Shown: one piece after another, positions 6,952 to 13,916 of the stretch
Numbering within the stretch: the first letter of the stretch is position 1
How the letters are laid out: every line of letters begins with the position of its first letter
Assembly (NCBI GenBank): GCA_035378955.1
Contig: DAOSUS010000067.1
Location: forward strand, 1-16,817
Source: Candidatus Hydrogenedens sp.
Lineage (GTDB): Bacteria > Hydrogenedentota > Hydrogenedentia > Hydrogenedentales > Hydrogenedentaceae
Direction: 5' to 3'
Length of the DNA: 16,817 bases
Program-made: the position numbers and the translations under genes
Notes under the pieces: model-generated
What the model was told of the DNA's origin: nothing
The model's input: the letters and a program-made list of their open reading frames with translations, nothing else
Databases searched by the model: none

Positions 6952-7423
6952 GGGACAAAAAAAATTTGGAGATAAATTAAGAGAACAGCGGGAATTGTTA
7001 GGGCTGTCTATCCAGCATGTATTTGAACAAACCCGCGTTCCTATTCAATATATTAAAGCATTTGAAAATGAAGAATTTGAATTATTAGCCAATAATCCCA
7101 ACATTAGGGCTTTTATCTATTCCTATTGCCAGTTTATCAATATAGACCCAAGACCGTATTACGATTTTTATTTAGAATGGTTGCGAAATCAACGCATTTC
7201 CAATGAACCCAAAAAAATATCTCCCCTCGATATACCCCGAGGAAATATAGAATTACCACCCTGGTTAGAACCGTTAATTACATGGGGGATTGTTTGTGCT
7301 GTGCTTGTTTTATCCTGGCTTGCCTATTCCTTCTTCACTCAACCTATTCGTGAAGACCCTTCATTAAAAGTGAATGCTGGAACTGTTGAAGCACCGGTAG
7401 TCCATTTTAATGAAGATTTTTAA
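6938..7423 (+). CDS. rodZ: RodZ-like helix-turn-helix membrane protein (HTH_25)
   Basis: Likely inner-membrane partner of the MreB cytoskeleton or a related envelope regulator. An N-terminal Cro-like HTH of the HTH_25 type spans about residues 8-80 (FGDKLREQRELLGLSIQHV, then TRVPIQYIKAFENEEFELL and RAFIYSYCQF). A single transmembrane helix covers about 112-133 (WGIVCAVLVLSWLAY), with only about 30 residues beyond it. The C-terminal periplasmic beta domain of full-length RodZ is missing, as in short homologues. ATG 6938 is preferred because GAGG ends 6 nt upstream; ATG 6926 and 6944 are in frame. It overlaps the end of ftsK, and pgsA follows, the same order seen with ymfM (rodZ) and pgsA in Bacillus-type genomes. 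Confidence 0.82.
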   Translation: MNMDKGQKKFGDKLREQRELLGLSIQHVFEQTRVPIQYIKAFENEEFELLANNPNIRAFIYSYCQFINIDPRPYYDFYLEWLRNQRISNEPKKISPLDIPRGNIELPPWLEPLITWGIVCAVLVLSWLAYSFFTQPIREDPSLKVNAGTVEAPVVHFNEDF

Positions 7424-7452
7424 TTTTATAACAAAGTAACAGCACAGTTATT

Positions 7453-8061
7453 ATGAAAATAAATTTGCCCAATCAGCTTTCTATCGCACGATGTATTCTT
7501 GCTATTATTTTTGTTTTTTTCATGTCCTTTACTCATTGGATACCTTTCGCAATTGCTTATATCATCTTTATTATCGCAGCAATCACCGATTATTGGGATG
7601 GGAAAATTGCACGGCAGACAAAAAGTATTACAAAATTTGGACAATTAATTGACCCTATTGCTGATAAAGTATTAATGGTTGCTGCATTTGTAATGATGAT
7701 GAAGTTGGAAGAATTGAAAATCCCCGGTTGGTGTGTTGTAATTATTTTTGCCCGTGAATTTTTAGTTACAGGAATTCGAACCCTTGCGGCGGCGGATGGT
7801 ACCATTATCCCTGCAGACCCATGGGGCAAATTGAAAACGGTGCTCCAGATGACTTATGTAATAGCCTTTCTTTTTTTAGCCACAGCAAGAAGATTTTTTT
7901 TAGATGTCTCGTTCTCTTTTATGCCTGAAAATATGATAAAATTATATGACCCGTTGTTAGGGAAAACATCATTGGTGTTCATGATGTTTATTGCCATATA
8001 TACTCTTTATTCCGGATGTGAAATCTTATGGAAAAATTGGGAAAAACTGAAACTGGACTAA
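7453..8061 (+). CDS. pgsA: CDP-diacylglycerol-glycerol-3-phosphate 3-phosphatidyltransferase
   Basis: Integral membrane enzyme making phosphatidylglycerol phosphate from CDP-diacylglycerol and glycerol 3-phosphate, the committed step to phosphatidylglycerol and cardiolipin. The CDP-alcohol phosphatidyltransferase signature DGx2ARx8Gx3Dx3D is intact: D49-G50, A53-R54, G63, D67 and D71, preceded by D46. The 202-residue length and several hydrophobic helices match PgsA, as does the start NLPNQLSIARC (family NxPNxLTxxR). The start codon has no good ribosome site within the 29-nt gap after rodZ, so translation may be weak or coupled. PgsA is preferred over phosphatidylserine synthase because of the N-terminal motif, length and gene order. 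Confidence 0.92.
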   Translation: MKINLPNQLSIARCILAIIFVFFMSFTHWIPFAIAYIIFIIAAITDYWDGKIARQTKSITKFGQLIDPIADKVLMVAAFVMMMKLEELKIPGWCVVIIFAREFLVTGIRTLAAADGTIIPADPWGKLKTVLQMTYVIAFLFLATARRFFLDVSFSFMPENMIKLYDPLLGKTSLVFMMFIAIYTLYSGCEILWKNWEKLKLD

Positions 8062-8102
8062 ATCCTTCACAACCTCATATTAATATAGAGAAAGAAGAAG
8101 TT

Positions 8103-9239
8103 ATGTCTAAAGTCATAATTGATTTAGATGCTTATCGCAATAATCTTCAGGTGGTAAAAAATCTTGTAGGTTCTTCCGTGCGAATTATTGCCGTGGTAAA
8201 AGCCAATGCTTACGGACATGGGCTTGTTCCCGTCTCAAAATGTGCTGAAAAATGGGGAGTGAACATGCTGGCGGTTGCCAATATCGAAGAAGGTATTACT
8301 TTGCGAGAGAATGGGATAAAGATACCTATTCTTGTTTTACTTCAACCTCATGATGATGAATTGCCTGCACTTATTGAATACAATCTTACCCCGCTACTAT
8401 CAGAGGTGGAAGTTGCGAAGAAAATTTCCGAATTAGCAACTCGTGTTAAAAAGAACATTTCTATTCATTGTAAAATTGACACAGGAATGGGTCGGCAGGG
8501 CTTTAGCATGGATACTGCCATAAAAGATATAAAAGGTGTCGTTTATCTGCCCCATATTGATATTGAAGGTGTAGCTACTCATTTTCCCTGTGCCGATGAA
8601 GAAGATGATGTCTTTACGGAAAATCAGATACGAATCTTTTCAAAACTATTAAATGACCTTGAACGGGAAGGTATTCCGTTTGAATTTGCTCATGCGGCAA
8701 ATTCTCCCGCAATAATAAATTATCCCAAGAGTTATTTTGAAGCGGTTCGTCCTGGATTAATGACCTATGGGATATGGCCTGTAAAAAAGAAAGCAGAACG
8801 AAGTATATTAAAGCCCGTTCTTCGTTGGGAAACACAGATAACTCAGGTCCGTTCAATACAAGCCGGCTCGTCTATTGGCTATGGTAAAACATTTGTTTGT
8901 GACCGTGATATGGATGTTGCTGTAGTGCCTGTAGGTTATGCAGATGGTTATCGAACTCAATTGTCCAATAAAGGGGAAGTGCTTATTCATGGGACTCGTT
9001 GCCCTGTACGCGGAAGTGTTTCTATGGACCAAATTGTTGTCGAACTGAAAACCCAAAAACCTGTAAAACGCGGAGATACCGTTGTTTTAATCGGCAAAGA
9101 TGGAAATGAAGAAATTCAGGCAGAGGAATTAGCCCAAAAAACAGGGACTATTGTTTACGATATACTAACAGGTATTGGACCCCGGGTACTACGCACATAT
9201 ATAAATGGTGGCGATGAAGAGCAAAGGGAGAATGCATAA
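8103..9239 (+). CDS. alr: Alanine racemase
   Basis: PLP-dependent cytoplasmic enzyme interconverting L- and D-alanine, supplying D-Ala for peptidoglycan. The 378-residue chain has the PLP-binding lysine K33 in VVKANAYGHG, the TIM-barrel blocks KIDTGMGRQGF and GVATHFPCADEED, the HAANSPAI segment, and VRPGLMTYG with the arginine expected to face the cofactor ring nitrogen. The C-terminal domain has GYGKTF with the probable catalytic tyrosine, VPVGYADGY, and RGSVSMDQIVV. ATG 8103 is chosen because the Alr N-terminus normally begins just before the IDLDAYRNNL motif and a GAAAGAAGAAG stretch precedes it. A longer frame from 8028 would overlap pgsA and add unrelated residues. It joins the envelope theme of the cluster and abuts the next gene. 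Confidence 0.95.
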   Translation: MSKVIIDLDAYRNNLQVVKNLVGSSVRIIAVVKANAYGHGLVPVSKCAEKWGVNMLAVANIEEGITLRENGIKIPILVLLQPHDDELPALIEYNLTPLLSEVEVAKKISELATRVKKNISIHCKIDTGMGRQGFSMDTAIKDIKGVVYLPHIDIEGVATHFPCADEEDDVFTENQIRIFSKLLNDLEREGIPFEFAHAANSPAIINYPKSYFEAVRPGLMTYGIWPVKKKAERSILKPVLRWETQITQVRSIQAGSSIGYGKTFVCDRDMDVAVVPVGYADGYRTQLSNKGEVLIHGTRCPVRGSVSMDQIVVELKTQKPVKRGDTVVLIGKDGNEEIQAEELAQKTGTIVYDILTGIGPRVLRTYINGGDEEQRENA

Positions 9240-9767
9240 GTGCCCGAACATTATTATATAGATGGCTATAATCTCCTACATGTTTTGTTAAAGAATAAAA
9301 AGACAAAACAAGCCAACCTTGAAGAACACAGAAACCAATTAATACATCTTTTGCAAGATTTTGCATCTCTTACAGGAAGCAGAGTAACTGTGGTGTTTGA
9401 TGGCAATTCTCCGGAAGATATCCGCCCTTTTTTCCCAAAAAAAACTTCATCGGCAGAGTATAAATTTGAGATACTCTTTTCTTCACAAAATTCGGATGCA
9501 GACAGTCTCATAGAGCATTGCATTTATAGAGAAACCCATAAAGAAAATATATTTGTTGTTTCATCAGACCATGCATTGAGACAGGTATGCGTCGGAATGG
9601 GTGTGTTTGTTATGCAGCCTGAACGGTTTATCAAATACTATCACCAAACACAACAATCTACAAAAATTTACAAACATTCCTTTTTCAGTCCCCTACCTCT
9701 TGAAACACCTTTACGCGAAAAACTACAACCTTTTTTAGATTCTATTTCAGACCCTAATAAACAATAG
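9240..9767 (+). CDS. yacP: NYN-domain RNase, YacP/Rae1-like
   Basis: Predicted small endoribonuclease of the PIN/NYN fold. B. subtilis Rae1 (YacP) is a ribosome-associated member that cuts mRNA in the A site, but whether this homologue does so is inference. The 175 residues show the acidic metal-binding set of the fold: D8 in YYIDGYNLLH, D54 in VVFDGN, D86/D88 in NSDADSLIEH and D110 in FVVSSDHALR. Start is GTG at 9240, immediately after the alr stop, with AAGGGAG 9 nt upstream, so translation is probably coupled to alr. The final codons form one arm of a hairpin. It is the last gene of the plus-strand run that begins at ftsK. Confidence 0.87.
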   Translation: MPEHYYIDGYNLLHVLLKNKKTKQANLEEHRNQLIHLLQDFASLTGSRVTVVFDGNSPEDIRPFFPKKTSSAEYKFEILFSSQNSDADSLIEHCIYRETHKENIFVVSSDHALRQVCVGMGVFVMQPERFIKYYHQTQQSTKIYKHSFFSPLPLETPLREKLQPFLDSISDPNKQ

Positions 9768-9777
9768 GGTATTTTCT
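9751..9777 (+). terminator. Weak intrinsic terminator overlapping the yacP stop
   Basis: ACCCTA (9751-9756) pairs with TAGGGT (9765-9770) around an 8-nt loop, followed by ATTTTCT. The TAG stop codon is part of the right arm. A 6-bp stem with a short T run is weak, but it is the only candidate between two convergent transcription units. Confidence 0.4.
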
Positions 9778-9832
9778 ACGATAAAGAAAAAAAGAAATGT
9801 AAAATAAATCGCAAATCTTTTATCAAACTATA

Positions 9833-10240
9833 TTAAGAGTGATGATTGCATGATAATCCTTCTTCATGTTTCAAAGAACCTTGAAGGAAAAGGTCAAGGG
9901 CTGTCTTTATATTTTTTTCGGATGTGATTATAATATTTATGCCAGCCGATTCAAATCTACTTTTCATACCATATCCCATTCCACCCGAAATAACAACATC
10001 CATATTTGCAAATTCCCGAGCTACTTTCTCATGCGTATCTACGGAATGATTGTGCTCATGAGAATGTTCCTGTGCAGGGTCTTCATTGGTAGTATGTTGA
10101 ACATGTCCTGTAATCGTATTTGGAAGATATTCCTCACTTACGACCTTGCCATCTTTAATTTCAAAAATCATAAAGCCCTTAGAGCGTCCAAAATGAGCAG
10201 ATATTTTTTCTTTATCATTTGTTGGAAAAGCAATTTTCAT
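9833..10240 (-). CDS. NifX/MTH1175-like dinitrogenase cofactor-type protein with His-rich insert
   Basis: Small cytoplasmic protein of the NifB/NifX/NafY (MTH1175-like) family. Members carry or hand over iron-molybdenum or iron-sulfur precursors in nitrogenase systems, but stand-alone versions in non-fixing anaerobes have no settled role. The 135 residues open with MKIAFPTNDKEKISAHFGRSKGF (family start, conserved HFG) and continue with MDVVISGGMGYGM (81-92) and GINIIIT. Between the two halves is a histidine-rich stretch with H46, H49, H59, H61, H63, H65 and H70, and the C-terminus ends CNHHS; both could bind metal. AAAGGGAT lies upstream of the ATG. It is the last gene of a three-gene operon. 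No nitrogenase genes are in the window, so a nitrogenase role is not implied. Confidence 0.85.
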   Translation of the reverse strand: MKIAFPTNDKEKISAHFGRSKGFMIFEIKDGKVVSEEYLPNTITGHVQHTTNEDPAQEHSHEHNHSVDTHEKVAREFANMDVVISGGMGYGMKSRFESAGINIIITSEKNIKTALDLFLQGSLKHEEGLSCNHHS

Positions 10241-10277
10241 AATTATCCCTTTCTAATTTAATAAATGTTTTGTCTGT

Positions 10278-10559
10278 TTATTGCTCGTTTTTCCTTATTT
10301 CAGAGACATGAACTAGATTGCCTTTTGCATTGCGGTAGAATGCATGAGGCCCTCTTCCACATCTACATGGACCCACATATCTCATTACGGAAGGTTCTGT
10401 GGCTTCATTAGCTGGTGTGTTTTCCAAAGTAGTATCAGGAACTGTTTCTTTCCATCCCCATCCCTGGAAACCTCTACCAGCCCATCCCTGGAAACCTCTA
10501 CCAGGACGGAATTGTCCACGATTATTAAATGGATTACCGAAACCTCTTTGTGTTCTCAT
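10278..10559 (-). CDS. Small Gly/Arg/Trp-rich protein of unknown function
   Basis: I do not recognise a characterised family. The 93-residue protein starts at ATG 10559, with AAGGAGA 6 nt upstream; a longer frame from 10583 would swallow that site. Residues 1-36 are rich in Gly, Arg, Phe and Trp and contain two tandem octapeptides (GRGFQGWA, GRGFQGWG at 20-35). Residues 37-58 form an acidic, Thr/Pro-rich linker. The C-terminal part has a compact GPCRCGRGPHAFYRN motif (C65, C67, H72) and NLVHVSEI. It sits between the DUF134 and NifX-like genes with gaps of 32 and 37 nt, so co-transcription is likely. The Cys/His motif fits metal or cluster binding, but that is a guess. Small Gly-rich proteins of this kind do occur next to MTH1175-like genes in anaerobes. 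Confidence 0.75.
   Translation of the reverse strand: MRTQRGFGNPFNNRGQFRPGRGFQGWAGRGFQGWGWKETVPDTTLENTPANEATEPSVMRYVGPCRCGRGPHAFYRNAKGNLVHVSEIRKNEQ
10457..10504 (-). repeat. Two perfect 24-bp tandem repeats inside the Gly-rich gene
   Basis: Unit 1 spans 10457-10480 and unit 2 spans 10481-10504, identical at all 24 bases on the plus strand. Being a multiple of three, each unit encodes eight residues (GRGFQGW plus Ala or Gly, the last codon straddling the unit boundary). Identity at third codon positions points to a recent duplication. Confidence 0.9.
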
Positions 10560-10591
10560 TGTAAATCTCCTTATAGTTAACATTGTTAAAA

Positions 10592-10987
10592 TTATTGTTT
10601 GTTTGTATTTTCATATTGATTAGACTCCAAAAAATGAGCCCTTTTTTTACAATGTCTATGGCAATGCTGACCATAGCCACGACCTTTTTGCTTGCAAACA
10701 AAATTTACAGGACCGCCAGCTATTCGAATGGGTTTCCCTTCTACAATGGCACCGGCAACTTTTTTTCGTGCCTGCTCAATAATTCGGGAAAATGTCGGAC
10801 GAGACACCCCCATCTTCTGTCCTGCATCCTCGTGATACATTCCTAAATAATCAGCAAGGCGGAGTGCTTCAAACTCATCAAGAGAAAGAATAACAGGTTC
10901 TTTTTCCGTACCTTCCTGTTCAAAAGGAACGAATTCCTCAACAGGAGGGCATGAATTTAATCTTCTTGGACAATAAGGTCTTGCCAT
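10592..10987 (-). CDS. DUF134 family HTH DNA-binding protein
   Basis: Putative transcription regulator of the DUF134 family. Residues 1-14 give the family start ARPYCPRRL; residues 34-82 form a sigma70 region 4-like helix-turn-helix: LSLDEFEALRLADYLGMYHEDAGQKMGVSRPTFSRII. The C-terminal part adds C98 and a CHRHC cluster (C109, H110, H112, C113), which with C6 and C13 could bind a metal or Fe-S cluster and act as a sensor. An AAGGAG ribosome site lies 5 nt upstream. It is the first gene of the operon with the Gly-rich and NifX-like genes; DUF134 genes are often found beside MTH1175-like genes. A dyad operator overlaps the likely promoter just upstream, so self-regulation is a reasonable inference. 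Target and ligand are unknown. Confidence 0.88.
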   Translation of the reverse strand: MARPYCPRRLNSCPPVEEFVPFEQEGTEKEPVILSLDEFEALRLADYLGMYHEDAGQKMGVSRPTFSRIIEQARKKVAGAIVEGKPIRIAGGPVNFVCKQKGRGYGQHCHRHCKKRAHFLESNQYENTNKQ

Positions 10988-11016
10988 TAAAACTCCTTAA
11001 AATGTCAATGTCATTA

Positions 11017-11042
11017 GTTCATTATGAACCTATGTTCATAAT
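11017..11042 (-). promoter_or_regulatory. Dyad operator upstream of the DUF134 operon
   Basis: Perfect arms ATTATGAAC (11021-11029) and GTTCATAAT (11034-11042) flank CTAT. A third half-site GTTCAT (11017-11022) precedes them, so GTTCAT, ATGAAC and GTTCAT alternate in orientation with spacers of 1 and 4 bp. The dyad covers the edge of the -10 box and the predicted start point, which is the classic position for a repressor. The binding protein is not known; DUF134 is the nearest candidate. Confidence 0.65.
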
Positions 11043-11070
11043 TATAACGCAATTTTACATCAAAAGTAAA
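11041..11070 (-). promoter_or_regulatory. Likely promoter of the DUF134 operon
   Basis: On the minus strand TATAAT (11041-11046) lies 18 nt from TTTACT (11065-11070), a 4/6 match to the -35 consensus. The start point near 11034 leaves a leader of about 46 nt to the ATG at 10987. The dyad operator shares two bases with the -10 box. Confidence 0.5.
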
Positions 11071-11136
11071 CACGATTAGCAAATATTTTGGCAATTTCTG
11101 TCAATAAATAAATAAAATATTAGATAAATTTGTTAG

Positions 11137-11142
11137 TATAAT
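11137..11142 (+). promoter_or_regulatory. Possible -10 box for the pyruvate dehydrogenase operon
   Basis: A perfect TATAAT lies 50 nt before the aceE ATG in the divergent spacer, but no recognisable -35 hexamer or extended -10 accompanies it. It may need an activator, or may be a chance match in AT-rich DNA. Confidence 0.3.
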
Positions 11143-11192
11143 TAAATACATACATAAGAATTTGTAAAGTTGAATAACAGGGGATGTTATAT

Positions 11193-13886
11193 ATGAGTCA
11201 TTCGGAACCTGAAAATGAGATACGGGAAGAAGTAAATACAATGAGTTTTCCAGATGAAGAATGGATAGATGCATTAAAAGCCTATCTCGAGGAACGAGGT
11301 CCTCAGGCGACAGCCAATTTGGTTCGTCGGCTGCAGGATTACACCTACCTTTTAGGTATTCGCAAACCCTGTTCCGCAACTACACCGTATGTGAATACCA
11401 TTCCTGTTTCAGAACAACCCGAATATCCGGGTAATCGTGAATTAGAACGAATTATTAAGTCTTATATCCGCTGGAATGCCATGGCTATGGTAGTTCGTGC
11501 TAATCGTGAAGCAGAGGGAATCGGAGGACATATATCTACTTATGCTTCCGTAGCTACCTTATATGAGGTAGGGTTCAATCATTTTTTCAAGGCACGAACC
11601 GAAGACTACGGCGGTGATTTGATTTATTTTCAGGGACATGCGGCACCGGGAATATATGCACGGGCTTATTTGGAAGGAAGACTTTCCGAAAATGACCTGA
11701 AAAATTTCCGACGGGAATTAAGTAAAGGTGGTGGTTTACCATCCTATCCCCATCCGCGTCTTATGCCTGGGTTCTGGCAATTCCCAACGGTATCTATGGG
11801 ATTGGGTCCCATTATGGCGATATATCAAGCACGGTTTAATAAATATTTGGAAAATCGCGGTTTGAAGCCCAAAAATGGCGGGTATGTCTGGGCTTTTTTA
11901 GGTGATGGAGAAACGGACGAGCCGGAGGCCTTAGGTGCTATTAGTTTAGCCAGTCGCGAAAAATTAGATAATCTTATATTCGTTATCAATTGTAATTTAC
12001 AGCGTTTGGATGGTCCTGTTCGCGGGAATGGGAAAATCATACAGGAATTAGAAGCCATGTTTCGTGGAGCAGGCTGGAATGTGATAAAGGTTATCTGGGG
12101 TAGTGATTGGGACCCTCTGTTTGAGAAGGATGAACAGGGGCTGTTAGTAAGTGCATTAGGCGACATTGTAGATGGTGAGTATCAGAAGTTTTCGGTTTCG
12201 TCCGGTGAGTATATTCGCAAGAAAATGATAGAACACGAACCGCGTCTGGCTCCGTATCTCGAACAGGTTTCGGATATACAATTGCGTCAATTGCGTAGAG
12301 GGGAGCATGACCCGATAAAGGTGTATGCGGCTTATTATCATGCTCTACAAACACAAGGGGCACCCACAGTAATATTAGCAAAGACAATCAAAGGATATGG
12401 ACTTGGCGAAAGTGGAGAAGGAAAGAATATAACCCATCAGCAAAAGAAACTCAATGAAGATGAATTGCGTGAATTTCGGGCACGGTTTGGTATTCCGGTG
12501 TCGGATGATGAAATTGCCTTTGCTCCGTTTTGTAAACTTCCAGAAGACCATCCTGCCATGATATATCTACAAGAGCGACGCAAGGCATTAGGAGGTTATT
12601 TACCCCATCGTGAGGTATTGGCACCTCCCTTATCTGCTCCAGAAAATGAAGTTTTTGACGAATTTTTCAAAGGCACACCCCGCCCTGTTTCTACGACAAT
12701 GGCATTTGTTTCTATTTTGAGAAAATTATTACAACATGAGCGAATTGGCAAGTTGATTGTTCCGATTGTGCCCGATGAAGCACGCACTTTTGGAATGGAA
12801 GGATTATTCCGTCAGATAGGGATTTATTCCTCACAAGGACAAAAATATGAGCCCGTAGATTCCGAATCGGTTTTGTATTATAAAGAAGCGATAGACGGGC
12901 AAATTCTCGAAGAAGGTATTTCGGAAGCGGGTTCTATGGCTTCTTTTATTTCCGCAGGCACTGCTTATGCAAGCCATGGGATTAATACCATTCCGTTTTT
13001 TATTTTCTATTCCATGTTTGGATTTCAGCGGATTGGCGATTTAATCTGGGCGTCTGCGGATATGAAAGTGCGGGGATTTCTTGTAGGTGGCACTGCAGGT
13101 AGAACAACCCTGGCCGGAGAAGGACTGCAACATCAGGATGGACACAGTCATCTGCTTGCAATGTCTGTTCCCTGCCTTCGTGCATACGACCCTGCCTATG
13201 CTTATGAAATAGCGGTTATCGTGCAAGAGGGTATTCGTAGCATGTATGAAAAACAGGAGCCGGTTTTTTATTATTTGACTGTTGGCAATGAGAATTACAC
13301 CATGCCCCCTATTCCTGCGGGTAAGAAAATACGCGACGGGATTATTAAAGGATTATATTTATTACAACCTTCTTCTCTGAAGAAATCAAAGGCGAAAATA
13401 AATCTATTAGGTAGTGGTTCGTTACTTAATGAGGCGTTAAAGGCACAGACCGTTCTGGAAGAAGAATTTAATATTTCAGCGGATGTGTGGAGTGCTACAA
13501 GTTATAAAATGCTCCGTGAAAATGCCCTCGAAATAGAACGGTGGAATACACTTCATCCGACATCCGCAAAGAAAGTCCCGTATGTGACGGAATGTTTAGA
13601 TAATAAAGCCATTGCTACCATTGCCGTTTCGGATTATGTAAAATTGGTGCCGGACAGTATATCCCGATGGGTTCCTCATAAGTTTGTATCATTAGGAACG
13701 GATGGTTTTGGCCGTTCAGATACACGAGAAGCCCTGCGTGATTACTTCGAGGTAGATAGCCGTTATATCGTATTGTCCGTTTTGTTTACATTAAGTCAGG
13801 CAAAGAAAATAACAGCAGACACCGTTAAAAAATATATGCGGGATAATGATATCCCTGCGAATAAAGTATTTCCTTTAGATGTGTAA
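11193..13886 (+). CDS. aceE: Pyruvate dehydrogenase E1 component, homodimeric type
   Basis: Thiamine-diphosphate enzyme that decarboxylates pyruvate and reductively acetylates the lipoyl group of E2. The 897-residue single chain is close to the 887 residues of E. coli AceE, so this is the homodimeric E1 rather than the split alpha/beta type. Visible signatures are NTIPVSEQPEYPGN near the N-terminus, GGHISTYAS, the ThDP motif GDGE (237-240) followed by NCNLQRLDGP, the active-site loop GEGKNITHQQKK with H415, and the C-terminal GTDGFGRSDTREALRDYF. ATG 11193 is preferred because AGGGGA lies 8 nt upstream; ATG 11184 overlaps that site. It is the first gene of the E1-E2-E3 operon, divergent from the DUF134 operon across a 205-bp spacer. 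Confidence 0.96.
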   Translation: MSHSEPENEIREEVNTMSFPDEEWIDALKAYLEERGPQATANLVRRLQDYTYLLGIRKPCSATTPYVNTIPVSEQPEYPGNRELERIIKSYIRWNAMAMVVRANREAEGIGGHISTYASVATLYEVGFNHFFKARTEDYGGDLIYFQGHAAPGIYARAYLEGRLSENDLKNFRRELSKGGGLPSYPHPRLMPGFWQFPTVSMGLGPIMAIYQARFNKYLENRGLKPKNGGYVWAFLGDGETDEPEALGAISLASREKLDNLIFVINCNLQRLDGPVRGNGKIIQELEAMFRGAGWNVIKVIWGSDWDPLFEKDEQGLLVSALGDIVDGEYQKFSVSSGEYIRKKMIEHEPRLAPYLEQVSDIQLRQLRRGEHDPIKVYAAYYHALQTQGAPTVILAKTIKGYGLGESGEGKNITHQQKKLNEDELREFRARFGIPVSDDEIAFAPFCKLPEDHPAMIYLQERRKALGGYLPHREVLAPPLSAPENEVFDEFFKGTPRPVSTTMAFVSILRKLLQHERIGKLIVPIVPDEARTFGMEGLFRQIGIYSSQGQKYEPVDSESVLYYKEAIDGQILEEGISEAGSMASFISAGTAYASHGINTIPFFIFYSMFGFQRIGDLIWASADMKVRGFLVGGTAGRTTLAGEGLQHQDGHSHLLAMSVPCLRAYDPAYAYEIAVIVQEGIRSMYEKQEPVFYYLTVGNENYTMPPIPAGKKIRDGIIKGLYLLQPSSLKKSKAKINLLGSGSLLNEALKAQTVLEEEFNISADVWSATSYKMLRENALEIERWNTLHPTSAKKVPYVTECLDNKAIATIAVSDYVKLVPDSISRWVPHKFVSLGTDGFGRSDTREALRDYFEVDSRYIVLSVLFTLSQAKKITADTVKKYMRDNDIPANKVFPLDV

Positions 13887-13916
13887 AACTAAATTTATAT
13901 AAAAAAGGAACTAAAC

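Noticed and set aside
8028..8102. Longer alanine racemase starting at ATG 8028
   Set aside because: It would overlap the end of pgsA and add 25 residues not seen before the conserved IDLDAYRNNL start of the family.
9833..10240. Evidence for nitrogen fixation
   Set aside because: Stand-alone NifX/MTH1175-like proteins occur in many non-diazotrophs, and no nif structural or cofactor genes are in the window.
10457..10504. CRISPR-like or regulatory repeat
   Set aside because: Only two direct units with no spacers, in frame inside a coding sequence; it is a protein-repeat duplication.
10344..10846. Plus-strand ORFs opposite the Gly-rich and DUF134 genes
   Set aside because: They are antisense shadows: no ribosome sites, low-complexity translations, and the minus-strand genes have good starts and family motifs.
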